A stretch of DNA of 24,920 nt, from the NCBI GenBank assembly GCA_035295665.1, contig DATGIQ010000610.1, positions 1 to 24,920 of the forward strand, read 5' to 3'. Source of the stretch: DATGIQ01 sp035295665 (GTDB lineage: Bacteria > Planctomycetota > Planctomycetia > Gemmatales > Gemmataceae). Of the stretch, positions 15,160 through 22,776 are shown in pieces; within the stretch, counting starts at the first letter, position 1, and every line of letters starts with the position of its first letter. The notes under the pieces are model-generated. The model worked only from the letters and a program-made list of their open reading frames with translations, was not told the origin of the DNA and did not search any database. Position numbers and translations under genes: made by a program.

Positions 15160-17589
15160 TCAATCAACATACACAAATTCGTTCGTGCACAACAACACCT
15201 GGCAATACGCTTCCAAGGAGGGCCCATTCGAACTCGCTTCGGCCAGCATCTTTTGGCCGATTTCTATTTCCGCGGCCACGGGTGGTCGTCCAAAGAGAAG
15301 CCGATAGAGGTGTTCTACCTTGCCGCGGTCATCTTTGGGGCCTTCGCGCTGGATCCGTTCCGCCAACGCCTTCGCCTGCTTGAGGGCGAAGGGATGATTG
15401 AGCAGGAAGAGGGCTTGCGGGGCGACGGTCGATTGGCTGCGCTGGTCGATGATAGCGGTGGAATCGGCGGCGTCGAAAAGCTCCCGAAATGTGGATCGAT
15501 CCGAGCGGACCGTCATCAGGTAGAGCGTGCGGCGGGGCCGATCAAAATCCTGGCTGGCCCGGCCTCCCAGGGCCGGATCGAGCCGGCCGGCCACGCTCAG
15601 AAGTGTATCCCGAATCTCTTCCGCTTCCAGCCGCCGGGGTTTCATGTGGCCAAGGAGACGGTTTTCTGGATCGGCCTGGAGCGTGTGCGGCGTTGCCTGG
15701 CTGGATTGCTGGTACGTCGCCGATAGCAAGATGGCCCGGTGCATCGCCTTGACCGACCACCCTGATCGCAGGAAAGACCGGGCCAGGTAATCGAGCAACT
15801 CCGGGTGCGTCGGCCGTTCACCGAGCTTGCCAAAGTTGCCAGGGGTGCGGACGATCCCCTGGCCGAAGTGATGCTGCCAAATGCGATTCACCATCACTCG
15901 TGCCGTCAATGGATTGGTCAGGCTGGCGATCCAGCGTGCCAGTTCCATCCGGCCGCTGCCGTGGGTGATTGGCGTCTGGTTGTCGCCGGCGAGGATGCGC
16001 GGGAACCGGCGCGGCACCAGCTTGCCGAGCCGATCATAGCGGCCACGGATATGCACAGGTACATCGTGGAATCCGACTTGCGGGCTTTTGGGGCAACCTC
16101 CTTCCTGAATGCCGTTGGCATAGGGGATGGGCCGCAGCGATTGCTTCAGCTGATCGAACTCCTTTTTCCTTGGTACAAGTCGCCTTGCCTGTCGCTGGAC
16201 CTCCCAGGCCGCTACCAGAGAGTTCATCGTGAAGGGCAGCAATCCGCGAATCAATCCGGCCAGATGCTCTCGGTTGGCTTTCTCGATTTCGGTCTGTAAA
16301 GCCGTGATTCGCGCCTTCAGCCATTGATGCTGTTCCCATTCTGCCTTCGGGACGAGCGGAATGCGCAGCATCGGCGGGCCATTGGTCTTGGGACCGGGAT
16401 CCTGCAAGATATGGCTGCTGAAAAAAATCCCAGCCAGGGAGTAGTAATCCTCGGTGGGGATGGGATCGAACTTATGATCATGGCAGCGTGCACAGGCCAC
16501 GGTCAGCCCCAGGAAAGCTCGGCTCACGACATCAACCTGGTCGTCGGCGATGTCGGTCAGCAGTTTCTCTTTATCGGCATCGCCACCACCCCAGTTGCCG
16601 ATGGCCAGGAGGCCCGTGGCGACAATGCCCGGAATGTTAACGCCTCCGGGCTCTTTCGGTGGAATCAGATCGCCGGCAATTTGGTGGAGGATGAATTGAT
16701 CGTAAGGCAAGTCTTGATTGAAGGCGTTCACGACCCAGTCGCGGTAACGATACGCCTCGGTAATGTCCATGATCGTCCCGGGCCCGCTGAGGATCCGGGC
16801 ATCAAACGAATCGGTGTAGCGCACGACATCGAGCCAATGCCGGGCCCAGCGTTCACCATAATGGGGCGAGTCCAGAAGACGATCCACCACCTTCACAAAC
16901 GCATCCGGCTCCGGATCGGCCAGGAATGCGTCCAGCTCCGCAGGCGTCGGCGGCAAGCCGGTGAGGTCGAAGGTGGCCCGACGAATCAAGGTCCGCTTAT
17001 CCGCCGGCGGGGCGGGCGCTAAACCGCGGGCCTCCAATCCCGCCAGGATGAAGCGATCGATTGGTGACTGGCACCACGCGGCGTTTCGAACCACCGGCGG
17101 AGACCCATCTGTGAGAGGCTGAAACGACCAGAATTTGTGCTGCTCGTCCGTGATTTCGTATTGTTCTGCTTGGCGGGCGACAGCAACCGCCTTGTCGGGA
17201 CGCGATTCGGGCCAGGGCAGCCCGAGTTTGACCCAGCGCGTCAGGCGATCGATTTGGATTTGGGTCAATTTCTCGTTGGGCGGCATTTTTAGCTCGCCCT
17301 CGTAGCGGATCGCCTGGATCAGCAGACTCTCTTCCGGTTTGCCGGGAACCGCCGCGGGACCGTTTTCCCCGCCCCGAAGCACCCCGTCTCGGGACGTCAA
17401 CCGCAGGCCGGACTTCGGTTTGCTTTCCCCGTGGCATCTCTGGCAGCGTTCCGCCAGCAGGGGCCGGATCTCGGTCTCGAAGAAATCAGCTGCGGATGAG
17501 GTGATCTTGTCGGCCGCGGTCCCATTGGCGGGGGGAACGGCGACAAACATCGTCAGGAAGAAACCGAGCAGGATCCTGCGGCGGGTCAT
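15160..17589 (-). CDS. PSCyt1/DUF1549/DUF1553 planctomycete cytochrome-like protein
   Basis: 809 residues from the ATG at 17589; a GTG at 17604 is equally open and neither has a convincing ribosome site. A signal peptide (MTRRRILLGFF, hydrophobic core, ANGTAA) precedes a cytochrome-c-like PSCyt1 domain with CQRCH (49-53) and MPPNEKLTQIQIDRLTRWV supplying the distal Met. DUF1549 follows (about 172-385): SPIDRFILAGLEARGL, DLTGLPPTP, YGERWARHWLDVVRY, then a second haem-type motif CARCHDHKFDPI (366-377). The C-terminal DUF1553 contains NPLTARVMVNRIWQHHFG and ELLDYLARSFLRSGWS, ending with LFLLNHPFA. The protein is probably exported and covalently haem-bearing. It forms a transcription unit with DUF1501 directly downstream. 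Known relatives are abundant in planctomycetes, with no proven reaction. Confidence 0.92.
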   Translation of the reverse strand: MTRRRILLGFFLTMFVAVPPANGTAADKITSSAADFFETEIRPLLAERCQRCHGESKPKSGLRLTSRDGVLRGGENGPAAVPGKPEESLLIQAIRYEGELKMPPNEKLTQIQIDRLTRWVKLGLPWPESRPDKAVAVARQAEQYEITDEQHKFWSFQPLTDGSPPVVRNAAWCQSPIDRFILAGLEARGLAPAPPADKRTLIRRATFDLTGLPPTPAELDAFLADPEPDAFVKVVDRLLDSPHYGERWARHWLDVVRYTDSFDARILSGPGTIMDITEAYRYRDWVVNAFNQDLPYDQFILHQIAGDLIPPKEPGGVNIPGIVATGLLAIGNWGGGDADKEKLLTDIADDQVDVVSRAFLGLTVACARCHDHKFDPIPTEDYYSLAGIFFSSHILQDPGPKTNGPPMLRIPLVPKAEWEQHQWLKARITALQTEIEKANREHLAGLIRGLLPFTMNSLVAAWEVQRQARRLVPRKKEFDQLKQSLRPIPYANGIQEGGCPKSPQVGFHDVPVHIRGRYDRLGKLVPRRFPRILAGDNQTPITHGSGRMELARWIASLTNPLTARVMVNRIWQHHFGQGIVRTPGNFGKLGERPTHPELLDYLARSFLRSGWSVKAMHRAILLSATYQQSSQATPHTLQADPENRLLGHMKPRRLEAEEIRDTLLSVAGRLDPALGGRASQDFDRPRRTLYLMTVRSDRSTFRELFDAADSTAIIDQRSQSTVAPQALFLLNHPFALKQAKALAERIQREGPKDDRGKVEHLYRLLFGRPPVAAEIEIGQKMLAEASSNGPSLEAYCQVLLCTNEFVYVD

Positions 17590-17840
17590 ACGTAAATGGC
17601 TCACTCAAGCAGACTTCGCGCAGATCAAACCAGGTAGGAAGCACTACCGTTGGATTATGCGCATCTCATGGGAGTTCTTCAACTTCCTTTTGCGAGAGAG
17701 GCTGGAGCCGCGGAGCACAGAGCATGGATGTCCGTACCGATTTGCTGGATTTGCCCTTGCCTGATTAGGCGCAACCGCTACCCTACGCTATCCTGGAATA
17801 TAGGGCCTGTCGCTCTCGGATTCAAAGGACAAGACCTGGC

Positions 17841-18500
17841 ATGGAAATGATCCGGCAGTTTAGCGAGTTTTTCCGCCACCTGGATGTGCACTTCCAGGGC
17901 CCCTGGCTATACCTGGTGCTGAGCCTCATCATTTTTTGCGAGACCGGCCTGGTCGTGACTCCGATTTTGCCAGGGGACTCGTTGCTGTTTGCCATGGGAG
18001 CCCTGGCGGCCAACGAGGGTTCCGCCCTCAGTCTACCGCTCTTGCTGATCTTGCTGACCGCCGCAGCAGTCATCGGCGACGCCGTCAATTATGCGATCGG
18101 CTATGTCGCCGGACAGCGGGTTTTTCAATCGGATCGCTCCCTTCTGTTCAATCGGAAACATCTCTTGCGAACGCAGAAGTTTTACGAGAAGTACGGCGCC
18201 AAGACGATCATCCTGGCCCGGTTCGTTCCCATTGTCCGCACCTTCGCGCCCTTCGTAGCCGGCATTGGCCGGATGCGGTACCGCAAATTTGCCCTCTACA
18301 ACGTGATTGGCGGCATGGCCTGGGTCTCCCTGTGCCTCGTCGCCGGGTACCTCTTTGGCAACGTGCCGATCGTGAGCGAACATTTCGAGCTGGTCATTGT
18401 GGCGATCGTTTTGATTTCGGTCATGCCGATGGCCGTCGAGTTTATTCTTGCACTGCGCCGGCCTACGGCCGAAGTACCAATAACGGCGGATATTGACTGA
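17841..18500 (+). CDS. DedA family membrane protein (VTT/SNARE-associated domain)
   Basis: 219 residues. FCETGLVVTPILPGDSLLF (32-50) holds the conserved acidic residues Glu34 and Asp46 of the re-entrant loop. LARFVPIVRTFAPFVAGIG (125-143) holds the paired arginines (127 and 133), Pro130 and the GxG of the second re-entrant loop. Four or five hydrophobic segments are visible, the last at about 177-197. DedA proteins act in the inner membrane; related members flip undecaprenyl phosphate or phospholipids and depend on proton motive force. Which lipid this one handles is not readable. AAAGGA at 17824-17829 lies 11 bases before the ATG; an ATG at 17847 is a near alternative. The gene ends 18 bases before the convergent small membrane protein gene. 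Confidence 0.9.
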   Translation: MEMIRQFSEFFRHLDVHFQGPWLYLVLSLIIFCETGLVVTPILPGDSLLFAMGALAANEGSALSLPLLLILLTAAAVIGDAVNYAIGYVAGQRVFQSDRSLLFNRKHLLRTQKFYEKYGAKTIILARFVPIVRTFAPFVAGIGRMRYRKFALYNVIGGMAWVSLCLVAGYLFGNVPIVSEHFELVIVAIVLISVMPMAVEFILALRRPTAEVPITADID

Positions 18501-18518
18501 AAGCATTCTGCCCGCTTG

Positions 18519-18899
18519 TTAATCCGCGATAGGATAAAAACGGATCTCCCGATTCCGATCGGAGGCGAATTCCAGGTAAATCGCCTCGCAGCACAGATCA
18601 AAGGCTGCCCCGACGAGAGCAATCGTCAGTCCGAGCGGAGCCAGGCGCGTTTGCCCATTCAGCCGGCTTGTCAGGACCGCGAGAAAGGCGATGAGGGCCA
18701 CGGCGCCGCACATCCAGAGGCACCAAGCGACCATCCAACCGGCAGGCCGCCCGGCCAGGTAATCCAGCCGCTCTCGCAGCCCAACAAGGGAACTTCCCGG
18801 AACGATGCCAATGGCGCCCCTTACCAGGGCGGTAAGGTGCAGGCAAACATTGAGCCAGGCCAGCCCGATAAGGGAGCGAAGCAGGACGAATGAGGCCAT
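18519..18899 (-). CDS. Small hypothetical membrane protein, possibly C-terminally shortened
   Basis: I do not recognise a named family. The frame encodes 126 residues from the ATG at 18899; a TTG at 18923 would add eight. Three to four hydrophobic segments are visible: about 3-32, 53-78 and 88-108, with the motif RLDYLAGRPAGWMVAWCLWM between the first two. The last helix ends in FDLCCEAIYLEFAS, after which the protein stops abruptly with a charged tail, DRNREIRFYPIAD. The layout reminds me of the N-terminal half of a longer planctomycete membrane protein, so it may be a shortened copy next to the end of DedA (inference). Membrane-like composition and the tail-to-tail fit argue that it is, or recently was, a real gene. 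Confidence 0.55.
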   Translation of the reverse strand: MASFVLLRSLIGLAWLNVCLHLTALVRGAIGIVPGSSLVGLRERLDYLAGRPAGWMVAWCLWMCGAVALIAFLAVLTSRLNGQTRLAPLGLTIALVGAAFDLCCEAIYLEFASDRNREIRFYPIAD

Positions 18900-18992
18900 C
18901 GGCTGTCTATCGTTCTCGATCAACGTTGCGCCTGCGGATCATGCTGGGGCCAACTCTTTACCCATGCCTTGGGGTATGGCGAACCGGAGAAG

Positions 18993-19006
18993 GAGACAAG
19001 GAGACA
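18993..19006 (+). repeat. GAGACAAGGAGACA low-complexity repeat, intergenic copy
   Basis: A purine-rich run, aaggagacaaggagacaacgagac, covers about 18990-19012 in the divergent region before the fused synthase. Its 13-mer agacaaggagaca (18994-19006) recurs exactly at 19692-19704 inside the next gene, and in inverted form (11 bases) at 19757-19767. Confidence 0.6.
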
Positions 19007-19075
19007 ACGAGACACTAGAATGGGTGGCAAGGAACTTGGTCTCTTTCCCTTGATTTCTCCTGGTTTCGTTGCTCC

Positions 19076-19080
19076 GGAGG
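19076..19080 (+). promoter_or_regulatory. Ribosome binding site that selects a TTG start
   Basis: GGAGG lies six bases before the TTG at 19087. An earlier in-frame TTG at 19069 overlaps this site and would lack one of its own, so the start at 19087 is preferred. Confidence 0.65.
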
Positions 19081-19086
19081 TCTCCC

Positions 19087-21888
19087 TTGCCGTTCTTGCT
19101 GCCATTGTTCGCCCTGACATTATTCCTCAGCGCGACCCTGCTCTTCCTGGTCCAGCCGATGATCGGCAAGCTACTCCTGCCCATGCTGGGCGGTACGCCA
19201 GCCGTCTGGAATACCTGTATGGTGTTCTTTCAGGCGCTCTTGCTGGCTGGTTACTCCTACGCCCACCTCACGACCTCCTGGCTCGGAGTGCGGCGCCAGG
19301 CGCTGCTGCACCTGGGCGTGCTGCTCTTGCCCTTCCTCACGCTCAGCCTCACCGTGAATCGAACACCGCTGGACTACGGCGAAGGCAACCCCATCCCCGC
19401 CCTGCTGTTGCTCTTGCTCACCTCAGTCGGACTGCCGTTTTTTGTGGTCTCGGCGAGCGCTCCCCTGCTCCAAAAATGGTTCGCGGCCACCGGCCATCCC
19501 GCAGCCAAGGACCCCTATTTCCTCTATGGCGCCAGCAATCTCGGGAGCATGCTGGCCCTGTTCGGCTACCCGACGGTGGTGGAGGCATGGCTGACGCTCG
19601 CCCAGCAACGCCTGCTCTGGCAAGTGGGCTACGCGGTATTGGTTGGGTTGACGGCCACCTGCGCCATCTGTCTATGGCGGCTCCGTGCTCCAGACAAGGA
19701 GACATGGAAACCAGTGGATAAGGAGAGGGAGGACGCGTCGGCAAGCCTCCGTTCGATCTCCTTGTCTCCTCCTCTCCCCCTCTCCCCCTCTCTTTCCCCC
19801 CGCTCCTTGTCCGGATGGCGGCGTCTGCGCTGGGTGGCGTTAGCATTCGTGCCGAGCAGTTTGATGCTCGGGGCGACGACATACATGACCACGGATATCG
19901 CGGCCATTCCGTTATTGTGGGTATTGCCGTTGGGCCTCTACCTGCTCAGCTTCATCCTGGTTTTCTCCCGGCTGCCGACGGTGGTCCATCGCCTCATGAT
20001 TGTCTTGCTGCCGCCTATGGTCCTCGTCCTCGTGTTCCTGATGTTGTCCGAGATGCCGCTGCCGATCTCGTGGAAGATCCTGGTCCACCTGAGTGTGCTG
20101 TTCGTGGTGGCGATGGTGTGTCACGGCGAACTGGCCCGCGATCGACCCCCCACTACCCAGCTGACCGAGTTCTACCTCTGGATGTCCGTGGGGGGGGTAC
20201 TCGGCGGGATGTTCAATGCCCTGATTGCGCCGGTAATCTTCCCGGACATTGTCGAGTATGGATTGGCCTTGGTGTTGGCTTGCCTGCTGACGCCGACGCT
20301 GGAAGGCGAAAAGGAAACACGGCTCGGGCCGGTCCTGGGCACCGGCTTGATGGGGGCCTATCTTGGCGGCGGCCTGGCCCTGCTCATCGCGGCCCTGAAC
20401 CGTTCCGATCTCGGTCTCCGTGGCCTGGAGGGGGCGAGTGGGTTCTGGTTCATGGCGGCACTGCTGGCTGGCCTGCTCTTGGCAGCCATCAGCGCGATGC
20501 GCGAACGGGGGAAACGAACGGCTTACTGGCTGGACCTTGGTCTGCCCGCCGCTCTGGGAGTTCTCGTCGTAGGGCTTCGGCTCGGTCTGCCCATCATGGA
20601 TTCGGACCAGGGCCTGGAAGATTTGTTCACCCGGCTTCACTATGTCGTGCAAGGTTGGGCACCAAACCGCGTGGCGAAGCTCATCAACCTCAGCTCGGCC
20701 GGCGTGATGCTGGTATTCATCTTCGCGCTGCCGACCGCCCTTTGCTATCTGTTCGTCAAGCGGCCGCTCCGCCTGGGACTCGGGGTCGGGGCACTCCTGC
20801 TGGCCAACTCCATCTGTGACCATCTCGACGAAGACCTGCTGCTGCGGGAGCGGAGCTTTTTCGGCGTCGTACAAGTTACCAAGAGTGGGAGCTTCCGCCG
20901 GCTGGAACACGGGACCACGCTTCACGGTCAGCAACGCATCAGCTGGACGCGGACCGCCATCGCCAGGGATTGGGCCAGCTTTCTGAGCGCGTCGGATCCA
21001 CTCAGCACGGCTGCCCTGCTCGCCGGCGCGCAAGACCTCTGGGACCACCCGGGGCGTGAGCCGCTCACGTATTTCCATCGTACGGGACCGATTGGCCAGA
21101 TCTTCACGGCCTATCATGATCAGCTTGCCGGCCGGCAGATCGGCTTGATCGGCCTGGGCACCGGAACACTCGCCAGCTACGGCCAAAAGGGACAGACCCT
21201 GACCTATTTCGAGATCGATGCCCTGGTGAAGCGGATTGCCTATGATCAGGACAAGTATTTCACGTTCGTGAAGGATGCCAAAGACCGAGGCGTCACGATG
21301 AATCTGGTTCTGGGTGACGCCCGTCTGAAGTTGGAGGAACGGGCCAATCAAGGAAATCAGGAAAAGCTTGCCCTGTTGGTCGTGGATGCATTCAGCTCCG
21401 ACGCCATCCCAGTCCATCTGATCACTCGGCAGGCGCTCGACATTTTTCTTGCCAACCTGGCCGACGATGGTTTGCTGGCCGTCCACATCTCCAACCGCTA
21501 CCTCAATTTGGAACCGGTCCTTGCCAACCTGGCGGAGGAGATTGGACTAACCGGATTCATCCAGACCGACAGCGATAGCCATATCCCCGGCAAAGCCGGC
21601 TCCAACTGGGTAATCCTGGCCCGGAATGAGCACGCGCTAGATCGGCTGGTCCACGAAGGGCGTTGGCAAGCGTGGCAATCGGAACACGGTTGGGCCGCCA
21701 AGGAGGATGCACTCCAAATGCTGGCGGGGATACCGGACGCGGGCGGGCTGGTGCATGGTTACGGGGACCTTTATCTTCTGCTCCTGGAGCATCTGCGGGC
21801 CCCGTGGCGGAAGCTGAGAGGCCGCCCGGAGGTGGGGATCTGGACGGATGATTACTCAAATCTGCTTCGAGTCTTTGATTGGAAATAA
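19087..21888 (+). CDS. Membrane protein fused to a spermidine-synthase-like methyltransferase-fold domain
   Basis: 933 residues from TTG 19087. The N-terminal two thirds contain about 12-14 hydrophobic segments; the opening FLSATLLFLVQPMIGKLLLP and LGGTPAVWNTCMVFFQALLL are typical of the fused MFS/spermidine synthase family. The C-terminal third is a Rossmann-like domain: GLGTGT (689-694) for the nucleotide/SAM-type loop, YFEID (707-711) for the acidic ribose contact, and VVDAFSSDAIPVHL (about 765-778) for the catalytic-site strand. In true spermidine synthases this region reads YxDxxDP; the Asp is kept but the rest differs, so aminopropyl transfer is uncertain. Residues 202-243 are a low-complexity insertion rich in Ser, Pro and Leu between two membrane segments. 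The family is widespread, with mostly untested function, and is probably located in the inner membrane. A strong hairpin follows the stop codon. Confidence 0.85.
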   Translation: MPFLLPLFALTLFLSATLLFLVQPMIGKLLLPMLGGTPAVWNTCMVFFQALLLAGYSYAHLTTSWLGVRRQALLHLGVLLLPFLTLSLTVNRTPLDYGEGNPIPALLLLLLTSVGLPFFVVSASAPLLQKWFAATGHPAAKDPYFLYGASNLGSMLALFGYPTVVEAWLTLAQQRLLWQVGYAVLVGLTATCAICLWRLRAPDKETWKPVDKEREDASASLRSISLSPPLPLSPSLSPRSLSGWRRLRWVALAFVPSSLMLGATTYMTTDIAAIPLLWVLPLGLYLLSFILVFSRLPTVVHRLMIVLLPPMVLVLVFLMLSEMPLPISWKILVHLSVLFVVAMVCHGELARDRPPTTQLTEFYLWMSVGGVLGGMFNALIAPVIFPDIVEYGLALVLACLLTPTLEGEKETRLGPVLGTGLMGAYLGGGLALLIAALNRSDLGLRGLEGASGFWFMAALLAGLLLAAISAMRERGKRTAYWLDLGLPAALGVLVVGLRLGLPIMDSDQGLEDLFTRLHYVVQGWAPNRVAKLINLSSAGVMLVFIFALPTALCYLFVKRPLRLGLGVGALLLANSICDHLDEDLLLRERSFFGVVQVTKSGSFRRLEHGTTLHGQQRISWTRTAIARDWASFLSASDPLSTAALLAGAQDLWDHPGREPLTYFHRTGPIGQIFTAYHDQLAGRQIGLIGLGTGTLASYGQKGQTLTYFEIDALVKRIAYDQDKYFTFVKDAKDRGVTMNLVLGDARLKLEERANQGNQEKLALLVVDAFSSDAIPVHLITRQALDIFLANLADDGLLAVHISNRYLNLEPVLANLAEEIGLTGFIQTDSDSHIPGKAGSNWVILARNEHALDRLVHEGRWQAWQSEHGWAAKEDALQMLAGIPDAGGLVHGYGDLYLLLLEHLRAPWRKLRGRPEVGIWTDDYSNLLRVFDWK
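19692..19808 (+). repeat. Purine/pyrimidine low-complexity segment with internal inverted repeat, in frame within the gene
   Basis: agacaaggaga (19692-19702) is the exact reverse complement of tctccttgtct (19757-19767). It continues into an almost pure pyrimidine run (about 19757-19808: tctcctcctctccccctctcccc and similar). The whole segment stays in frame and encodes a charged stretch, then SLSPPLPLSPSLSPRSLSG. Confidence 0.65.
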
Positions 21889-21892
21889 CAAG

Positions 21893-21920
21893 GCCCACGG
21901 AGGGTTGCTCCTCCGTGGGC
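21893..21920. terminator. Bidirectional terminator-like hairpin between convergent genes
   Basis: A perfect 11-bp GC-rich stem, gcccacggagg (21893-21903) with cctccgtgggc (21910-21920), with a six-base loop. It begins four bases after the stop at 21888 and ends 16 bases before the stop of the minus-strand gene. Read on the minus strand, it is followed by cttgttattt, a modest T-rich tail; on + no T-run follows. Confidence 0.6.
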
Positions 21921-21936
21921 TCGAAGGATCGACGTG

Positions 21937-22308
21937 CTATTGGTCCTTCTTCTTCTTGCCGCCCATGACGCGGATTTCGGTGATCTTTTTGTTGCTGTCA
22001 TCCGTGATAATCCAAGCCCTCAGACCTTTTTCGGGGATGTCGCTGAAGATCTTGTTCTTGAGGCCCTGATCAATTTCGTCTCCGGCCTCGGCCTTCTTGG
22101 TCTCCTTGTTGTACTTCCCCTTGACCACCTTCACGCTCTTGGCGACCGGCAAAGTTTTTTCGGGGCCCTTCTCGCCTTTGCCTTTGCTTTCGGCGAAGGT
22201 CACCTTGCCCTCGTCTACCTTGGTGATGATCGCGCTGATCTCATCCGCCAGGGCGACGCCGAGGCAGAGGCCCAACACAACCACCGCTCCTACTGCTTTC
22301 CGCAACAT
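21937..22308 (-). CDS. Small secreted lysine-rich protein, planctomycete family
   Basis: 123 residues. The longer frame to 22449 is rejected because the ATG at 22308 has an excellent ribosome site and opens a signal peptide: MLRKAVGAVVVLGLCLGVALA, cut before DEI. The mature part begins DEISAIITKVDEGKVTFAE, followed by a Lys/Gly-rich stretch (GKGEKGPEKTLPVAKSVKVV), KYNKETKKAEAGDEI and a C-terminal strand ITEIRVMGGKKKKDQ. It looks like a small all-beta domain. I recall similar proteins in many copies in Gemmata-type genomes, but know of no function. The charge pattern (repeated K and E) suggests a soluble periplasmic or secreted protein. It is monocistronic, flanked by a terminator-like hairpin at its 3' end. 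Confidence 0.75.
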   Translation of the reverse strand: MLRKAVGAVVVLGLCLGVALADEISAIITKVDEGKVTFAESKGKGEKGPEKTLPVAKSVKVVKGKYNKETKKAEAGDEIDQGLKNKIFSDIPEKGLRAWIITDDSNKKITEIRVMGGKKKKDQ

Positions 22309-22311
22309 ACA

Positions 22312-22318
22312 TCCTCCC
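22312..22318 (-). promoter_or_regulatory. Strong ribosome binding site
   Basis: On the minus strand GGGAGGA, in the context aagggaggatgt, lies three bases before the ATG at 22308 when measured from the final A. It fixes the start of the small secreted protein and rules out the longer upstream frame. Confidence 0.65.
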
Positions 22319-22712
22319 TTAAAAAGACGGCCAGTACCTTGGCCCGGCCCGCTGCCGGGACTGTGCTTGGAACATTGGAAGAGGCGCGTCCGACAGAACT
22401 CCTGTCGAGGCAAGATCGGTTTCAGCCCGTGGCGCTCAGCGTTGCGCACACCAGCCGGGCTGTCCGCGCAGGATTAAACCCGTTCCCCGTTCGAAGGTTT
22501 CGGCACGGTCTCGAACTACCGATGGTCCTCGTCGGATGAAGTTCCGTAGAAATCAAGGAGTGTTGTTCTACGTTTGGCTCTTGGCTCCCCAAAAATGTCA
22601 TACGCGCAAACCCAAGCTTTGGTCAGGGGGGTACAGAAAAATACTGGGAATTGATTCCTCCGCATGGTAAAGTTTGCCACGCTGCGATATCGGCGGCACA
22701 TTCGTTGCGATC

Positions 22713-22755
22713 GTCAGAGAATCGGCTCGAGAACCCAAGGATCCCGTTCTCTGAC
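22713..22755 (+). promoter_or_regulatory. Leader with two mutually exclusive hairpins
   Basis: gtcagagaa (22713-22721) pairs perfectly with ttctctgac (22747-22755). Within it, gagaac (22729-22734) pairs with gttctc (22746-22751). The two stems share 22747-22751 and cannot form together. They end five bases before the GGGAG ribosome site of the oxidoreductase gene, a position suited to translational control, though chance is not excluded. Confidence 0.35.
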
Positions 22756-22776
22756 CATAGGGAGTCACTCTTGCGC

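Larger units (their letters stand above)
22309..22776. other. 468-base divergent regulatory region
   Basis: No credible gene. It separates the small secreted protein (-) from the oxidoreductase (+). It holds a short hairpin, cgacag at 22391-22396 with ctgtcg at 22402-22407 (five-base loop), A-rich patches near 22590-22650 that could host promoters without a clear consensus pair, and the leader hairpins described at 22713-22755. GGGAG at 22760-22764 is the ribosome site of the + gene. Confidence 0.4.

Noticed and set aside
19912..21486. 524-codon minus-strand open frame opposite the fused synthase
   Set aside because: Long but compositionally odd (Gln/Glu/His-rich), with no motif; the + strand has firm membrane and Rossmann-type signatures.
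22309..22449. Upstream extension of the small secreted protein to 22449
   Set aside because: It would bury the signal peptide behind 47 residues, and the ATG at 22308 has a much better ribosome site.
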